A DNA stretch of 20,291 nucleotides from Clostridiales bacterium UBA1758 (lineage in GTDB: Bacteria; Bacillota; Clostridia; Oscillospirales; UBA1758), in assembly GCA_002315595.1 (NCBI GenBank), contig DCHG01000039.1, positions 1 to 20,291 on the forward strand, written 5' to 3'. The number at the start of each line of letters is the position of its first letter. Positions within the stretch are counted from its first letter, which is position 1. The translations under genes and the position numbers were made by a program. Below, in pieces: positions 1 to 7,144 of this stretch. The notes under the pieces were generated by a model, which worked only from the letters and a program-made list of their open reading frames with translations, did not search any database and was not told the origin of the DNA.

Positions 1-54
1 CCTTTTGTCAACACTTTTTTTCAAATTTTTTTACTTTTTTTTTCGAGTTTGTCG

Positions 55-63
55 TGATACAAT
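55..63 (+). promoter_or_regulatory. Extended -10 promoter for the acyltransferase-smpB-esterase operon
   Basis: The sequence reads TG-A-TACAAT, an extended -10 element, about 37 bases before the first start codon. The -35 position is only a T-run, so recognition would rely on the extended -10. The 50 bases upstream are strongly T-rich. A GGAGG ribosome binding site at 87-91 precedes the ATG at 100. Confidence 0.5.
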
Positions 64-99
64 ATTATATAGATTAGGAAGAAATCGGAGGAAATAAAA

Positions 100-1344
100 A
101 TGCTAACACACGACGCCTTAATGGAATACGCCGGTATTCCTTTGGAAAAAGAAAACATTCACTTGCGCGCCACTTTTGACGAAGCCATGCGCAGGATGCC
201 AGCGGATCTTCCGTGGCTTGACGAAGCGTTTATCAAAGAATCGGCGGAATTCTACTCGTTGGATGAAAAAACGCTTGCGCTTTACCGCACATCCGCCTCA
301 AAGATCAAAGCCAATGAGAATATGCGTCAGTTGTTCTGGTTATTCTATTATACGATCTACGAAGGTCCGCAACCGCTTTTCCATTCATGGTTCTGGCCAT
401 TCCCGGAAAAAACGGTCGATGTAATCGGAAGCCGCTTTTTTCCGAATGTCGTATTACTCTCCGGCGCAGGCGTGCATAAGCGAATGATCGCTTCAACTAC
501 GGTCCCCGAAAAGATCCTTAAACAACACATGAAAAGCGTTTCTCACACAGTGCGCGCCGAATTCGGTGCATTGATGGGGATGCTCGGTCCATGTGCCTTG
601 CATCAAAAGGGGCGTCAGTTCATTCTCGGACGACTGAATTACGAAATGGGCGAATCCGAGATCTCGAAGTTTATGTTCCTGAAAAACAATAAAACCGGCG
701 AAATTGTCTTGATTGCAACCGAAGGCCGCTATCGTCCCGACGGATTTTTCCTGGCAGAAGAAAACGAGGAAGGCTTTGACGCCGCCTACACCGTATCCAC
801 GGATCGTTACATTGCGCACCCCGTTCATCCCGAAGGATACATTATGAAAAATACCTATGACTTCTTATATGAAGATTGGTATTCTCCCTTCCCGCTTCCG
901 TGTGAAACGCAACATGTTCACATTCCGGCGAAGAAGCCGTTTACGATGGATCTGATCATGCGTTCGCTAAAATACTACCGTCGATTCATCAAAAAGCACT
1001 TCCCGACTTTCCAGCCGAAGATCATTTTCTGTGATTCATGGCTTCTTTCCCCACAGATCGCAGATTGTTTGAAAGATGATTCCAACATCATGCGTTTTAT
1101 GCGCAAATTCTATCTGTTCCCGAACAACCTTGAAAAATTCGGCATCTACTATTTTCTGTTCCACGACGCGGATTGCAAGGATGACAAACTTCTCGCCGAG
1201 GACACTTCGCTTCAACGCAAGGTCAAGGCAAAATTACTCGCAGGTGAACGGGTGGAAACCTCCTGCGGATTTATGCTTTGGGATGATTGGGATAAGCCGG
1301 AAGGATATTATTACGAACAGGAATTCTTTAAGAAGTTCAAATAA
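100..1344 (+). CDS. GNAT-like acyltransferase-domain protein (NAT_N / GNAT_C type)
   Basis: This 414-residue soluble protein has no signal peptide or membrane segment. Its C-terminal part, about residues 273-341, carries a HIPA..P...D...RSL segment, then FCDSWLLSPQ and DSNI.RF...F, which I recall as the pattern of the GNAT-like C-terminal domain found with an N-acyltransferase N-terminal domain in Firmicutes. The remembered family is usually nearer 300 residues, so this one is long. The start at 100 has GGAGG eight bases upstream. It is first in the operon with smpB, 32 bases ahead of it. No substrate can be named, and the assignment is from memory of the motif pattern, not a search. An acyl-CoA-dependent transfer is the family expectation only. 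Confidence 0.65.
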   Translation: MLTHDALMEYAGIPLEKENIHLRATFDEAMRRMPADLPWLDEAFIKESAEFYSLDEKTLALYRTSASKIKANENMRQLFWLFYYTIYEGPQPLFHSWFWPFPEKTVDVIGSRFFPNVVLLSGAGVHKRMIASTTVPEKILKQHMKSVSHTVRAEFGALMGMLGPCALHQKGRQFILGRLNYEMGESEISKFMFLKNNKTGEIVLIATEGRYRPDGFFLAEENEEGFDAAYTVSTDRYIAHPVHPEGYIMKNTYDFLYEDWYSPFPLPCETQHVHIPAKKPFTMDLIMRSLKYYRRFIKKHFPTFQPKIIFCDSWLLSPQIADCLKDDSNIMRFMRKFYLFPNNLEKFGIYYFLFHDADCKDDKLLAEDTSLQRKVKAKLLAGERVETSCGFMLWDDWDKPEGYYYEQEFFKKFK

Positions 1345-1376
1345 AGCATACCATATAATATAAAGGAGGCGAGCTT

Positions 1377-1841
1377 ATGGCACAAACCGGCGTCAAAATA
1401 GCCGCAACGAACAAAAAAGCCTGGCACGACTATTTTGTTGACGAAAAATACGAAGCCGGCATTGAACTTTCCGGGACGGAGGTTAAGTCCGTCAGGCTTG
1501 GCACACTCAACCTGAAAGATTCTTACTGCATCATCAAAGACGGCGAACTCTACGTCGTCGGGATGCACATAAGCCCCTACGAAAAGGGTAATATTTTTAA
1601 CCGTGATCCACTGCGTCAGCGAAAACTGTTGATGCACAGACGCGAAATCCGTTCTCTGTACGGGACGATCAAGCAGGACGGGCTGACTTTAATTCCATTG
1701 CAAGTTTATTTCAAAAATTCCCGTGTCAAGGTCGAAATCGGACTTTGTCGCGGTAAAAAACTCCACGACAAGCGTGAAGCAATCGCAGAACGCGATGCCA
1801 AACGTGAAATGGAACGAAATCTGAAAGCGAGGAATGCATAA
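1377..1841 (+). CDS. smpB: SsrA-binding protein SmpB
   Basis: SmpB binds tmRNA and delivers it to stalled ribosomes for trans-translation in the cytoplasm. The 154-residue length is typical. The N-terminal ATNKKA.HDYF, the ELSGTEVKS.R segment (about residues 31-41), the HISPYEKGN loop and the basic tail with KLHDKREAI..RDAKRE are all family hallmarks. An AAGGAGG site (1363-1369) sits just before the ATG. A TATAAT-like stretch at 1354-1359 has no convincing -35, so a separate promoter is doubtful. The stop overlaps the next ATG by one base (TAATG). Unlike many Firmicutes, no ssrA gene follows; the gene sits instead among acyltransferase and esterase genes, and no rnr is present in the window. 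Confidence 0.97.
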   Translation: MAQTGVKIAATNKKAWHDYFVDEKYEAGIELSGTEVKSVRLGTLNLKDSYCIIKDGELYVVGMHISPYEKGNIFNRDPLRQRKLLMHRREIRSLYGTIKQDGLTLIPLQVYFKNSRVKVEIGLCRGKKLHDKREAIAERDAKREMERNLKARNA

Positions 1842-2662
1842 TGGCACCGGATTATACCGAACTCCTTGAAAAGCAGTTTCCCGGGATTTTCGACACAAAA
1901 ACCGGCGGTAACCTGACCTTTTACCACGCCCCCGACGCAATCAAGGATGCACCGTTGATGATCGTTTTACCGGGTGGCGGCTATACCCAGCACGGTTGGA
2001 CGGAAACCGAAGTTATGGCGAAGGCATGGAATGAAATAGGCTACGCCGTTTTTCTTCTTCGATACAGCCTTGTGCCGGATGCCTACCCCGCCGCAGTACG
2101 TCAAGCCTGTGGAACGATCGCGCTTGCAAAGTTGATGCCCGAAAAATTCGGTATTGATCCGAAAAAAGTCTATGTCATCGGTTTCTCTGCCGGAGGACAT
2201 CTCGTCGGTTGCGCCGAAACTTTTTGGAATCGTCCCGAAGTCTATGAATTTCTCGGCGTCGAAAAACATCTCTGCCGCCCGGACGCGGCAATTCCCGCCT
2301 ACGCGCCCGTGACCGTGCGTCGCCCACTTGACGGAATGTACGAAATGATCTCCGCTGACGGCGATCTTGATTACATTGCGCCCGCGCTCTATGTCGACGA
2401 CGAAACTCCGCCGACCTTCATTTGGCAAACTTCAAATGACTCGCTTGTGGATGTCCAGTGCGCGCTTGATTTTTCCAAGCAACTTGCAAAGCACGGCATC
2501 ATCTTTGAAAATCATACTTATTATAGCGGTTTTCACGGTCTTTCTCTTTGCAAGCCGGAATCCGGCTGGATTGCGGAAGACTACACCGACGAACGCATCG
2601 GCGGTTGGATCGACCTTTGCGACGGCTGGCTGAAAACACTTCCCGAAAGGAGCGCAAAATAG
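1841..2662 (+). CDS. Alpha/beta hydrolase, esterase-like (first of tandem pair)
   Basis: This 273-residue serine hydrolase lacks a signal peptide, so it should be cytoplasmic. It shows the LPGGGY oxyanion region (about 43-48), the nucleophile elbow GFSAGG with Ser116, a probable acid Asp200 in WQTSND and His232 in GFHGLSL, completing a catalytic triad. The fold and motif order match the acetylxylan/feruloyl-esterase-like branch (BD-FAE type) of alpha/beta hydrolases, which usually remove acyl groups from sugars. It overlaps the smpB stop by one base, so it is probably translationally coupled. The neighbouring gene is a clear paralogue with the same N-terminal signature. The substrate cannot be read from the sequence; a lipase or peptidase role is less likely but possible. 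Confidence 0.85.
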   Translation: MAPDYTELLEKQFPGIFDTKTGGNLTFYHAPDAIKDAPLMIVLPGGGYTQHGWTETEVMAKAWNEIGYAVFLLRYSLVPDAYPAAVRQACGTIALAKLMPEKFGIDPKKVYVIGFSAGGHLVGCAETFWNRPEVYEFLGVEKHLCRPDAAIPAYAPVTVRRPLDGMYEMISADGDLDYIAPALYVDDETPPTFIWQTSNDSLVDVQCALDFSKQLAKHGIIFENHTYYSGFHGLSLCKPESGWIAEDYTDERIGGWIDLCDGWLKTLPERSAK

Positions 2663-2663
2663 C

Positions 2664-3464
2664 ATGGATTATTCGAAACTTTTCGAATCTCATTTTCCGG
2701 GAATTTTCGATACCTCGACCGGCGGAAGCCTGAAATTCTATCCGGGTGATGCTCCCGGCGGAAAACTGCCCGCAATGCTGATCCTCCCCGGCGGTGCTTA
2801 TCAATGTCACGCCGATCACGAAGCCGAACGCGTTGCGGAAGCATGGCATGATCGCGGATACGCGACATTTGTGCTTCGGTACAGTCTTCGTCCCGACAGA
2901 TGGCCTTGCCAGTTAAATCAAGCCTGCGCCGCCATCGCATTTATTCGCACCATGGCGGAAGAATTCGCCATTGATCCGAACAAAGTCTTCGTCATCGGTT
3001 TCTCTGCCGGATCTCATCTTGCTTCCTGCACGGCGACCTGCTTTGAGGATGCCGCGCAAAATCTCGGCATCAAGCCGAAACTCTGTCGTCCGAACGGTGC
3101 GATCCTTTGCTATCTTGCTTCTGTTCCCGATGCCGAAGTCATTACCGAAATGCTTGAAGATCTCTCGCCAGACGATATGAATGCCGTCCTGCCGATCGAA
3201 CACGTCACGCCGGAATCCGCGCCGGTCTTCCTTTGGCACACGGCGGAAGATCAGATCTGTCCCGTTGAAAACGCGATCTTGTTTGCGGAAGCCTATCGCA
3301 AAAATCGTTTAAAATTCGAACTTCACATCTACGCCTACGGTTATCACGGTCTTTCGCTCTGTACGCCCGATATTATCGGCGATCAACCGAACATTGATCC
3401 GCGTGTTGCAACATGGTTTGACCTCAGCGACGGTTGGCTCAAAGAACTTTCATTATCGAATTAA
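2664..3464 (+). CDS. Alpha/beta hydrolase, esterase-like (second of tandem pair)
   Basis: This 266-residue paralogue of the preceding gene shares FPGIFDT, TGG.L.FY, LRYSL.PD, GFSAG, LCRP and HGLSLC blocks. Ser114 in GFSAGS, Asp196 in WHTAED and His228 in YGYHGL form the expected triad, so it should be active. It is cytoplasmic by absence of a signal peptide. Only one base separates it from the upstream stop, and its AAGGAG ribosome binding site lies inside the upstream 3' end. The acid-residue region reads HTAEDQICPVEN, closer to the usual family form than the first copy. The two copies have diverged widely outside the motifs, suggesting an old duplication with different substrates rather than recent amplification. 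Confidence 0.85.
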   Translation: MDYSKLFESHFPGIFDTSTGGSLKFYPGDAPGGKLPAMLILPGGAYQCHADHEAERVAEAWHDRGYATFVLRYSLRPDRWPCQLNQACAAIAFIRTMAEEFAIDPNKVFVIGFSAGSHLASCTATCFEDAAQNLGIKPKLCRPNGAILCYLASVPDAEVITEMLEDLSPDDMNAVLPIEHVTPESAPVFLWHTAEDQICPVENAILFAEAYRKNRLKFELHIYAYGYHGLSLCTPDIIGDQPNIDPRVATWFDLSDGWLKELSLSN

Positions 3465-3479
3465 CATAGGAGATGCGAT

Positions 3480-4106
3480 ATGTTTGTCAAAATCGACTTA
3501 ACGCGCAAATTCCCGGAACTCGACGAATATCTTTCAAAACCCGTCACCACGGGTGATGTTTTACTCTACGGAAGTTCGTTTTTCACCGTTTGGGGCTTTG
3601 ACCGTGTTAAAGCACAATTGGGTAAAAATGTATTAAACCACGGTTTCGGCGGCTCGACCGGCGAAGATCAGTTGTACCATTACCATCAGTTAGTTAAGCC
3701 CTATGCCCCGAAATCCATCGTTCTTCGTGGCGGTCTCAACGATCTGTTTAACGGCTACACTCCCGAACAGGCAGCGGAAGCAAGCATCCGAGTTCTAGAA
3801 TGGGCGAAGGCGGATTTTCCCGATTTGAAAGCGATCGCGCTTGCGATCTTTGATTTCAAATCCGAATGTGATCGCGGTGTCGTCGAAAAAGTTGCGGAAT
3901 ATAACCGTATCCTCAAACAACACTGTGACGAACTCGACTTTGTGGATTTTCTTGACATCAGCGAAATCTTCTACAAATCGCCCGCAGATGTCGGAACTTT
4001 TCAAAACTTCCGCGATATTTTCGTTCCCGACGGGTTGCATCTCACCGATGCGGGATATGAGATCGTAGCACCGTATTTCCTTGAAAAGATCCAAAAATTA
4101 TTTTAG
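3480..4106 (+). CDS. SGNH/GDSL-family hydrolase
   Basis: This 208-residue protein has the four SGNH blocks: block I YGSSFF with nucleophile Ser33 (the GDS motif reads GSS), block II around Gly57-Gly58 in GFGGST, block III GGLND with Asn87, and block V DGLHL with Asp184 and His187. Family members are esterases or deacetylases acting on carbohydrates, lipids or cell-wall acyl groups. No signal peptide is present, so the substrate should be intracellular. AGGAG at 3468-3472 precedes the ATG. It is the last gene before a bidirectional terminator and follows two esterase-like hydrolases, so the three probably work on acylated sugars together. That joint role is inference. Confidence 0.88.
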   Translation: MFVKIDLTRKFPELDEYLSKPVTTGDVLLYGSSFFTVWGFDRVKAQLGKNVLNHGFGGSTGEDQLYHYHQLVKPYAPKSIVLRGGLNDLFNGYTPEQAAEASIRVLEWAKADFPDLKAIALAIFDFKSECDRGVVEKVAEYNRILKQHCDELDFVDFLDISEIFYKSPADVGTFQNFRDIFVPDGLHLTDAGYEIVAPYFLEKIQKLF

Positions 4107-4118
4107 GGTAAAAAAAGA

Positions 4119-4153
4119 GACCGGTTACCAAATGGTAGCCGGTCATAATTTTT
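4119..4153. terminator. Bidirectional intrinsic terminator
   Basis: An 11-bp stem (4119-4129 with 4134-4144, one G-T pair) closes a 4-base loop. It is followed by a T-rich tract on the + strand and by TTTTTTT on the - strand. It sits between the stops of two convergent genes and should end both the esterase operon and the DUF1836 gene. Confidence 0.88.
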
Positions 4154-4155
4154 GA

Positions 4156-4758
4156 TTAAAATTTGTCGTCGTTTTTGATATCGTCCATCGTCTTGTTTTC
4201 GAGAAGCAGAAGTTTCTCGGCAAGAACGCGGGTGAAACCACCCATAACGGCGGACATTTCAATCAATTCTTCGGTTGTTTCAACCGATGAATCGTTCACC
4301 ACTTCATTCCTTGTGATCGGGGCAGCGGCCTTTTCCACCAAGCCGCAGAACACATTTGCAATCACCGAATGGCGTTCCACATATTCAGTGTATCTCGCCT
4401 CAACCTCTTTTTCGGTCAATCCCATCGGGATCAATCGTTGAATCATTGCAAGACTGAGACTTTGCTTCAACGTGAGAATAATGATCAAATATGCAATTTG
4501 AACGCGGTAATATTTTTTCTTGTCCGGTTGTGGCATAACACGGGTACGGACATAATTATTGATTGTGGACGCGGTAATGAACTGTTCTTCTTTCAATTCA
4601 GGCGGAAGATAGTCCAAATAGTGCTTCAGCAAATCAATGACCTGCTCCATATAAAGACCAATATCCGGAATAATTTCCCACTTGGGAAGTTGATACTGTT
4701 TTAGGTATTTTTTCCACCTAACAAGCTTTGTTGCAACCACATCATTGTTGTAACCCAT
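4156..4758 (-). CDS. DUF1836 family protein, putative DNA-binding regulator
   Basis: This 200-residue protein shows the DUF1836 signature: PKWE..PDIGLYM.QV near residues 25-40, then TASTINNYVR and P.P.KKKYYRVQIAYLI, followed by a predicted helix-rich region. The family is thought to carry a MerR-like helix-turn-helix, but its targets are not established. GAGGGG precedes the ATG. It is divergent from a DegV-family gene with back-to-back promoters, so it may control that gene or itself. The C-terminal 60 residues are acidic and helical with no motif I recognise. Confidence 0.85.
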   Translation of the reverse strand: MGYNNDVVATKLVRWKKYLKQYQLPKWEIIPDIGLYMEQVIDLLKHYLDYLPPELKEEQFITASTINNYVRTRVMPQPDKKKYYRVQIAYLIIILTLKQSLSLAMIQRLIPMGLTEKEVEARYTEYVERHSVIANVFCGLVEKAAAPITRNEVVNDSSVETTEELIEMSAVMGGFTRVLAEKLLLLENKTMDDIKNDDKF

Positions 4759-4788
4759 CTAAAACCCCTCTTTTCTTTCCGTATAATT

Positions 4789-4817
4789 ATCATATCACAT
4801 AAATAAATATTTTTCAA
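4789..4817 (-). promoter_or_regulatory. Sigma-A promoter for the DUF1836 gene
   Basis: On the - strand TTGAAA (4812-4817) is separated by 17 bases from TATGAT (4789-4794), which is preceded by TG-A (extended -10). It lies 31 bases upstream of the start codon and 17 bases from the -35 of the divergent DegV promoter. Confidence 0.75.
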
Positions 4818-4834
4818 TAGTTTTTTATTATCAC

Positions 4835-4863
4835 TTGACATTATTTTCTTTTCGGTATAAAAT
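4835..4863 (+). promoter_or_regulatory. Sigma-A promoter for the DegV-family gene
   Basis: A perfect TTGACA (4835-4840) is followed after 17 bases by TAAAAT (4858-4863), or after 15 bases by TATAAA. Because the longest open frame begins inside this -35 box, the frame's upstream start codons cannot be used by this transcript. Confidence 0.8.
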
Positions 4864-4900
4864 AATGATACAGATTAGATTTAATGTTGTGGAGATACAG

Positions 4901-5782
4901 ATGAACTATATCATTTCATGCGAGTCCCCAGTTGATTTTCCATATCAACTAATGCACGCACGCGAAATATCCGTGCTGTTCTACGAGTACATTCAAAACG
5001 GAATTATCCGTTCGGATAATATGGAAATCGACAAAAACGCGTTGGAAAAGTTCTATCAGCGCATCAAAGACGGCTTTTTGCCAAGTACATCCCAGATCAA
5101 CATGTTTCAGTATCTTGAATACTTCCGAAAACTACTGAAACAAGGCGATGTTTTGCATATTTCTTTCGGTTCCGGGATGACACCGTCGGTAAACCATGCT
5201 TTTGAAGCCGCAGAGTCATTGCGGTCGGAATTCCCGGATCGTCGTCTGATCGTCATCGATTCCACGTGCAGTTGCTGCGGTTACGGACTTTTGGTCGAAG
5301 CCGCCGCCGATCTTCGTGATCAAGGCAAAAAAATAGACGAAGTGGCAAAAAACATTACTTCTTTACGTACCACGATCCATCATCAATTTTTCACAACGGA
5401 GATGAAATTCTTTAAAAAAAGCGGACGCGTTTCAGGTCCCGCTGCGGCAGTTGCTACAATTTTAAATCTTTGCCCCATTATGCGTCTAAATCAAAGTGGA
5501 AAAATATACGCCTATGATAAGGTACGCGGAAAGAAAAATGCCATTTCCCGTACCGTGGATGAAATTCTGGTGCATGCGACAAGCGGTACAGAGTACAATG
5601 GCAAAATGATCATTGCACACTCAAATTGTCCCGAACTCGCCGATCAAACGAAGCAAGCAATTCAAGCGGTCATGCCGAAACTCACCGATCTTCGTATTAT
5701 GAATATCGGAATGATCATTGCCGCCCATTGCGGTCCCGGCACCGTTGCGTGCTTCTTTTTCGGCGACGATCGTCCGCAATAA
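4901..5782 (+). CDS. DegV family fatty-acid-binding protein
   Basis: This 293-residue protein resembles DegV/FakB proteins, which bind a fatty acid and in some bacteria present it to the kinase FakA. Visible family features are TSQ at 63-65, ISFGSGMT near 87-94 (Ser91), VIDST at 118-122, a K.SGR segment, and AAHCGPG near the C terminus. The start was placed at 4901 because GGAG lies just upstream and the promoter -35 overlaps the longer frame; this gives the usual family length. The N-terminal motif, usually TDST.D, reads SCESPVDF here, and Cys123, Cys125 and Cys126 cluster in DSTCSCC. Ligand binding may therefore differ. No fakA is in the window. It is convergent with the AlkD-type gene. Confidence 0.88.
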   Translation: MNYIISCESPVDFPYQLMHAREISVLFYEYIQNGIIRSDNMEIDKNALEKFYQRIKDGFLPSTSQINMFQYLEYFRKLLKQGDVLHISFGSGMTPSVNHAFEAAESLRSEFPDRRLIVIDSTCSCCGYGLLVEAAADLRDQGKKIDEVAKNITSLRTTIHHQFFTTEMKFFKKSGRVSGPAAAVATILNLCPIMRLNQSGKIYAYDKVRGKKNAISRTVDEILVHATSGTEYNGKMIIAHSNCPELADQTKQAIQAVMPKLTDLRIMNIGMIIAAHCGPGTVACFFFGDDRPQ

Positions 5783-5850
5783 ATTATTCGAATATGATCG
5801 TTTCACAAATTACAATATTGTTTCCCCTCTGCTCACGGATACAGTTTTCC

Positions 5851-6525
5851 CTATTTCAGTCTCTTTAAATAGGTTTTTTGTTCATCCGTGATGCGATAGC
5901 TTTCGCAGGCTTTCCGTATGGTTGTTTTGTGAGTCCATTCGGGGAGCCTGCGATTTTCAATGTACCCGATCGACGCATCCCATTGCTTTGCCAGTGCCGT
6001 TGCAAAATACCACGCCACCATCATTTTTACATAGTAAGCATCTGACTTCACCTGCGCGGCTATTTCCAAATATTCGGGTTGAAACTGTTTGTCAAGATAA
6101 TACGTCATCAGCATATCCAATCCAAAACGGCAAGTGTACTCCAAATCAGAACGAATCCAGCGAAGCATCGGCTCATACAATCGATCCGTGTTTTTTGCAA
6201 AAATATACGGTCGCATGGTGTCACAAACCGCCCAATTATCGACAAACGGAAGAAATGCTTCCAATCTCGTAAGGCAAATATCGAACTTTTGGGTGCGTGA
6301 AATCAGGATACTGTGAAGCAGATTTTCGTCATAGGTTTCATGCGGCGGTTCATCCAAAAATTCGCGGCATTTATCATCCTTTTCAAATTCCTTTGCAAAA
6401 TTCCGCAGTTGCGGCACACGAACGCCGATAAAGGACTCTTTCGGGCAGTTTGGAACAAGTTTCGATTGAAATTCCGCATATTTCGGATCCTCAATCAGTT
6501 TCAGTTTTTCGATGATTTCTTTCAT
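5851..6525 (-). CDS. AlkD-type DNA glycosylase (DNA alkylation repair)
   Basis: AlkD proteins are HEAT-like-repeat glycosylases that remove alkylated bases such as 3- and 7-methylpurines without flipping them. This 224-residue protein has FIGVRVPQLR near 32-41, YDENLLHSILI, VDNWAVCD, RFGLDML and MMVAWYFATALAK. Trp98, Asp102, Arg133 and Trp172 match in order and spacing the catalytic-cleft residues I recall for Bacillus cereus AlkD (Trp109, Asp113, Arg148, Trp187). GAGG precedes the ATG. It lies 55 bases after the phosphatidyltransferase gene and is probably co-transcribed with it. I see no clear terminator in the 68 bases between it and the convergent DegV gene. Confidence 0.92.
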   Translation of the reverse strand: MKEIIEKLKLIEDPKYAEFQSKLVPNCPKESFIGVRVPQLRNFAKEFEKDDKCREFLDEPPHETYDENLLHSILISRTQKFDICLTRLEAFLPFVDNWAVCDTMRPYIFAKNTDRLYEPMLRWIRSDLEYTCRFGLDMLMTYYLDKQFQPEYLEIAAQVKSDAYYVKMMVAWYFATALAKQWDASIGYIENRRLPEWTHKTTIRKACESYRITDEQKTYLKRLK

Positions 6526-6580
6526 ATTTACCTCAATTATTAACCAATTACCGTTTTAAACATTGACATTCTTTTGGAAA

Positions 6581-7096
6581 TCACTGTTTTCGACGTCTTA
6601 TGACAAGAATGCTTTCTCGAATACTTGCAAAAGAGGTCAAAGCCGTCACGACGATAATTGCGACTTCGGGATGAATTCGAAAAAACATCGGAAATGTAAA
6701 CAATGCCATGCCCGCTATTTTATTTGGAATGTTATGAATAAATATCGGTTGTTTCGTTGCCCACGCGACCGTTATGTTCAAAGTTCGAATTGTGGCAATT
6801 GCACCCGCAATCCACCACAAGAAATTCGAACTTTTCATCGTCGGCAACAGATTGACCAACACTGATGCAACAAAGAGGACATCGGCGATGCCGTCGAAGT
6901 TTGCACCGAATTTGCTTGTCGAATTTGCTTTTCGTGCAATAAATCCATCCGCCATATCCGAAATACCGCCGATCAGATACCATCTCCAAAATGTCAGCAT
7001 TTCAGGTGAAACGGTAAACATCAGCGCCGCGGATATGATCCGCATTGCGGTTAGACCGTTCGCGAAATAAAACCCGAAGTTTCTTCTTTTCAACAT
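6581..7096 (-). CDS. CDP-alcohol phosphatidyltransferase
   Basis: This 171-residue integral membrane enzyme carries the family signature D..DG..AR........G...D...D (Asp47, Asp50-Gly51, Ala54-Arg55, Gly64, Asp68, Asp72), which binds CDP-alcohol and metal. It would join an alcohol such as glycerol-3-phosphate to a CDP-diacylglycerol, as in phospholipid head-group synthesis. Several hydrophobic segments follow. The start is set at 7096 with TGGAG just upstream; a longer frame to 7144 would translate the hairpin below. It is shorter than typical PgsA and the exact product is unclear; a cardiolipin or inositol branch cannot be excluded. It is followed by the AlkD-type gene. Confidence 0.85.
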   Translation of the reverse strand: MLKRRNFGFYFANGLTAMRIISAALMFTVSPEMLTFWRWYLIGGISDMADGFIARKANSTSKFGANFDGIADVLFVASVLVNLLPTMKSSNFLWWIAGAIATIRTLNITVAWATKQPIFIHNIPNKIAGMALFTFPMFFRIHPEVAIIVVTALTSFASIRESILVIRRRKQ

Positions 7097-7109
7097 TTTG
7101 CTCCATTTG

Positions 7110-7140
7110 AAAAACTTCCCGCATATCGCGGGAAGTTTTT
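7110..7140. terminator. Strong hairpin terminator between the GH35 and phosphatidyltransferase genes
   Basis: A perfect 13-bp stem (7110-7122 with 7128-7140) with a 5-base loop ends in TTTTT on either strand. It lies four bases past the GH35 stop and 13 bases before the next ATG, so it should terminate the GH35 transcript. It leaves little room for a promoter for the downstream gene. Confidence 0.85.
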
Positions 7141-7144
7141 TCAA

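Noticed and set aside
1..54. T-rich leader as a terminator or a TTGTCA (5-10) promoter
   Set aside because: No stem precedes the T-runs, and no -10 lies at the right distance from TTGTCA.
1842..4155. tmRNA (ssrA) gene downstream of smpB
   Set aside because: The region is filled by three protein genes with intact motifs and a terminator, and no tRNA-like ends were seen.
4835..4900. Upstream extension of the DegV-family gene
   Set aside because: It overlaps the -35 and -10 boxes; the ATG at 4901 has its own ribosome binding site and gives the usual length.
5783..5850. Terminator between the convergent DegV and AlkD-type genes
   Set aside because: Only a short ACAATATTGT palindrome (5812-5821) is present, with no GC-rich stem and T-run, so no terminator was called.
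7097..7144. Upstream extension of the phosphatidyltransferase
   Set aside because: It would translate the terminator hairpin, while TGGAG sits right before the ATG at 7096.
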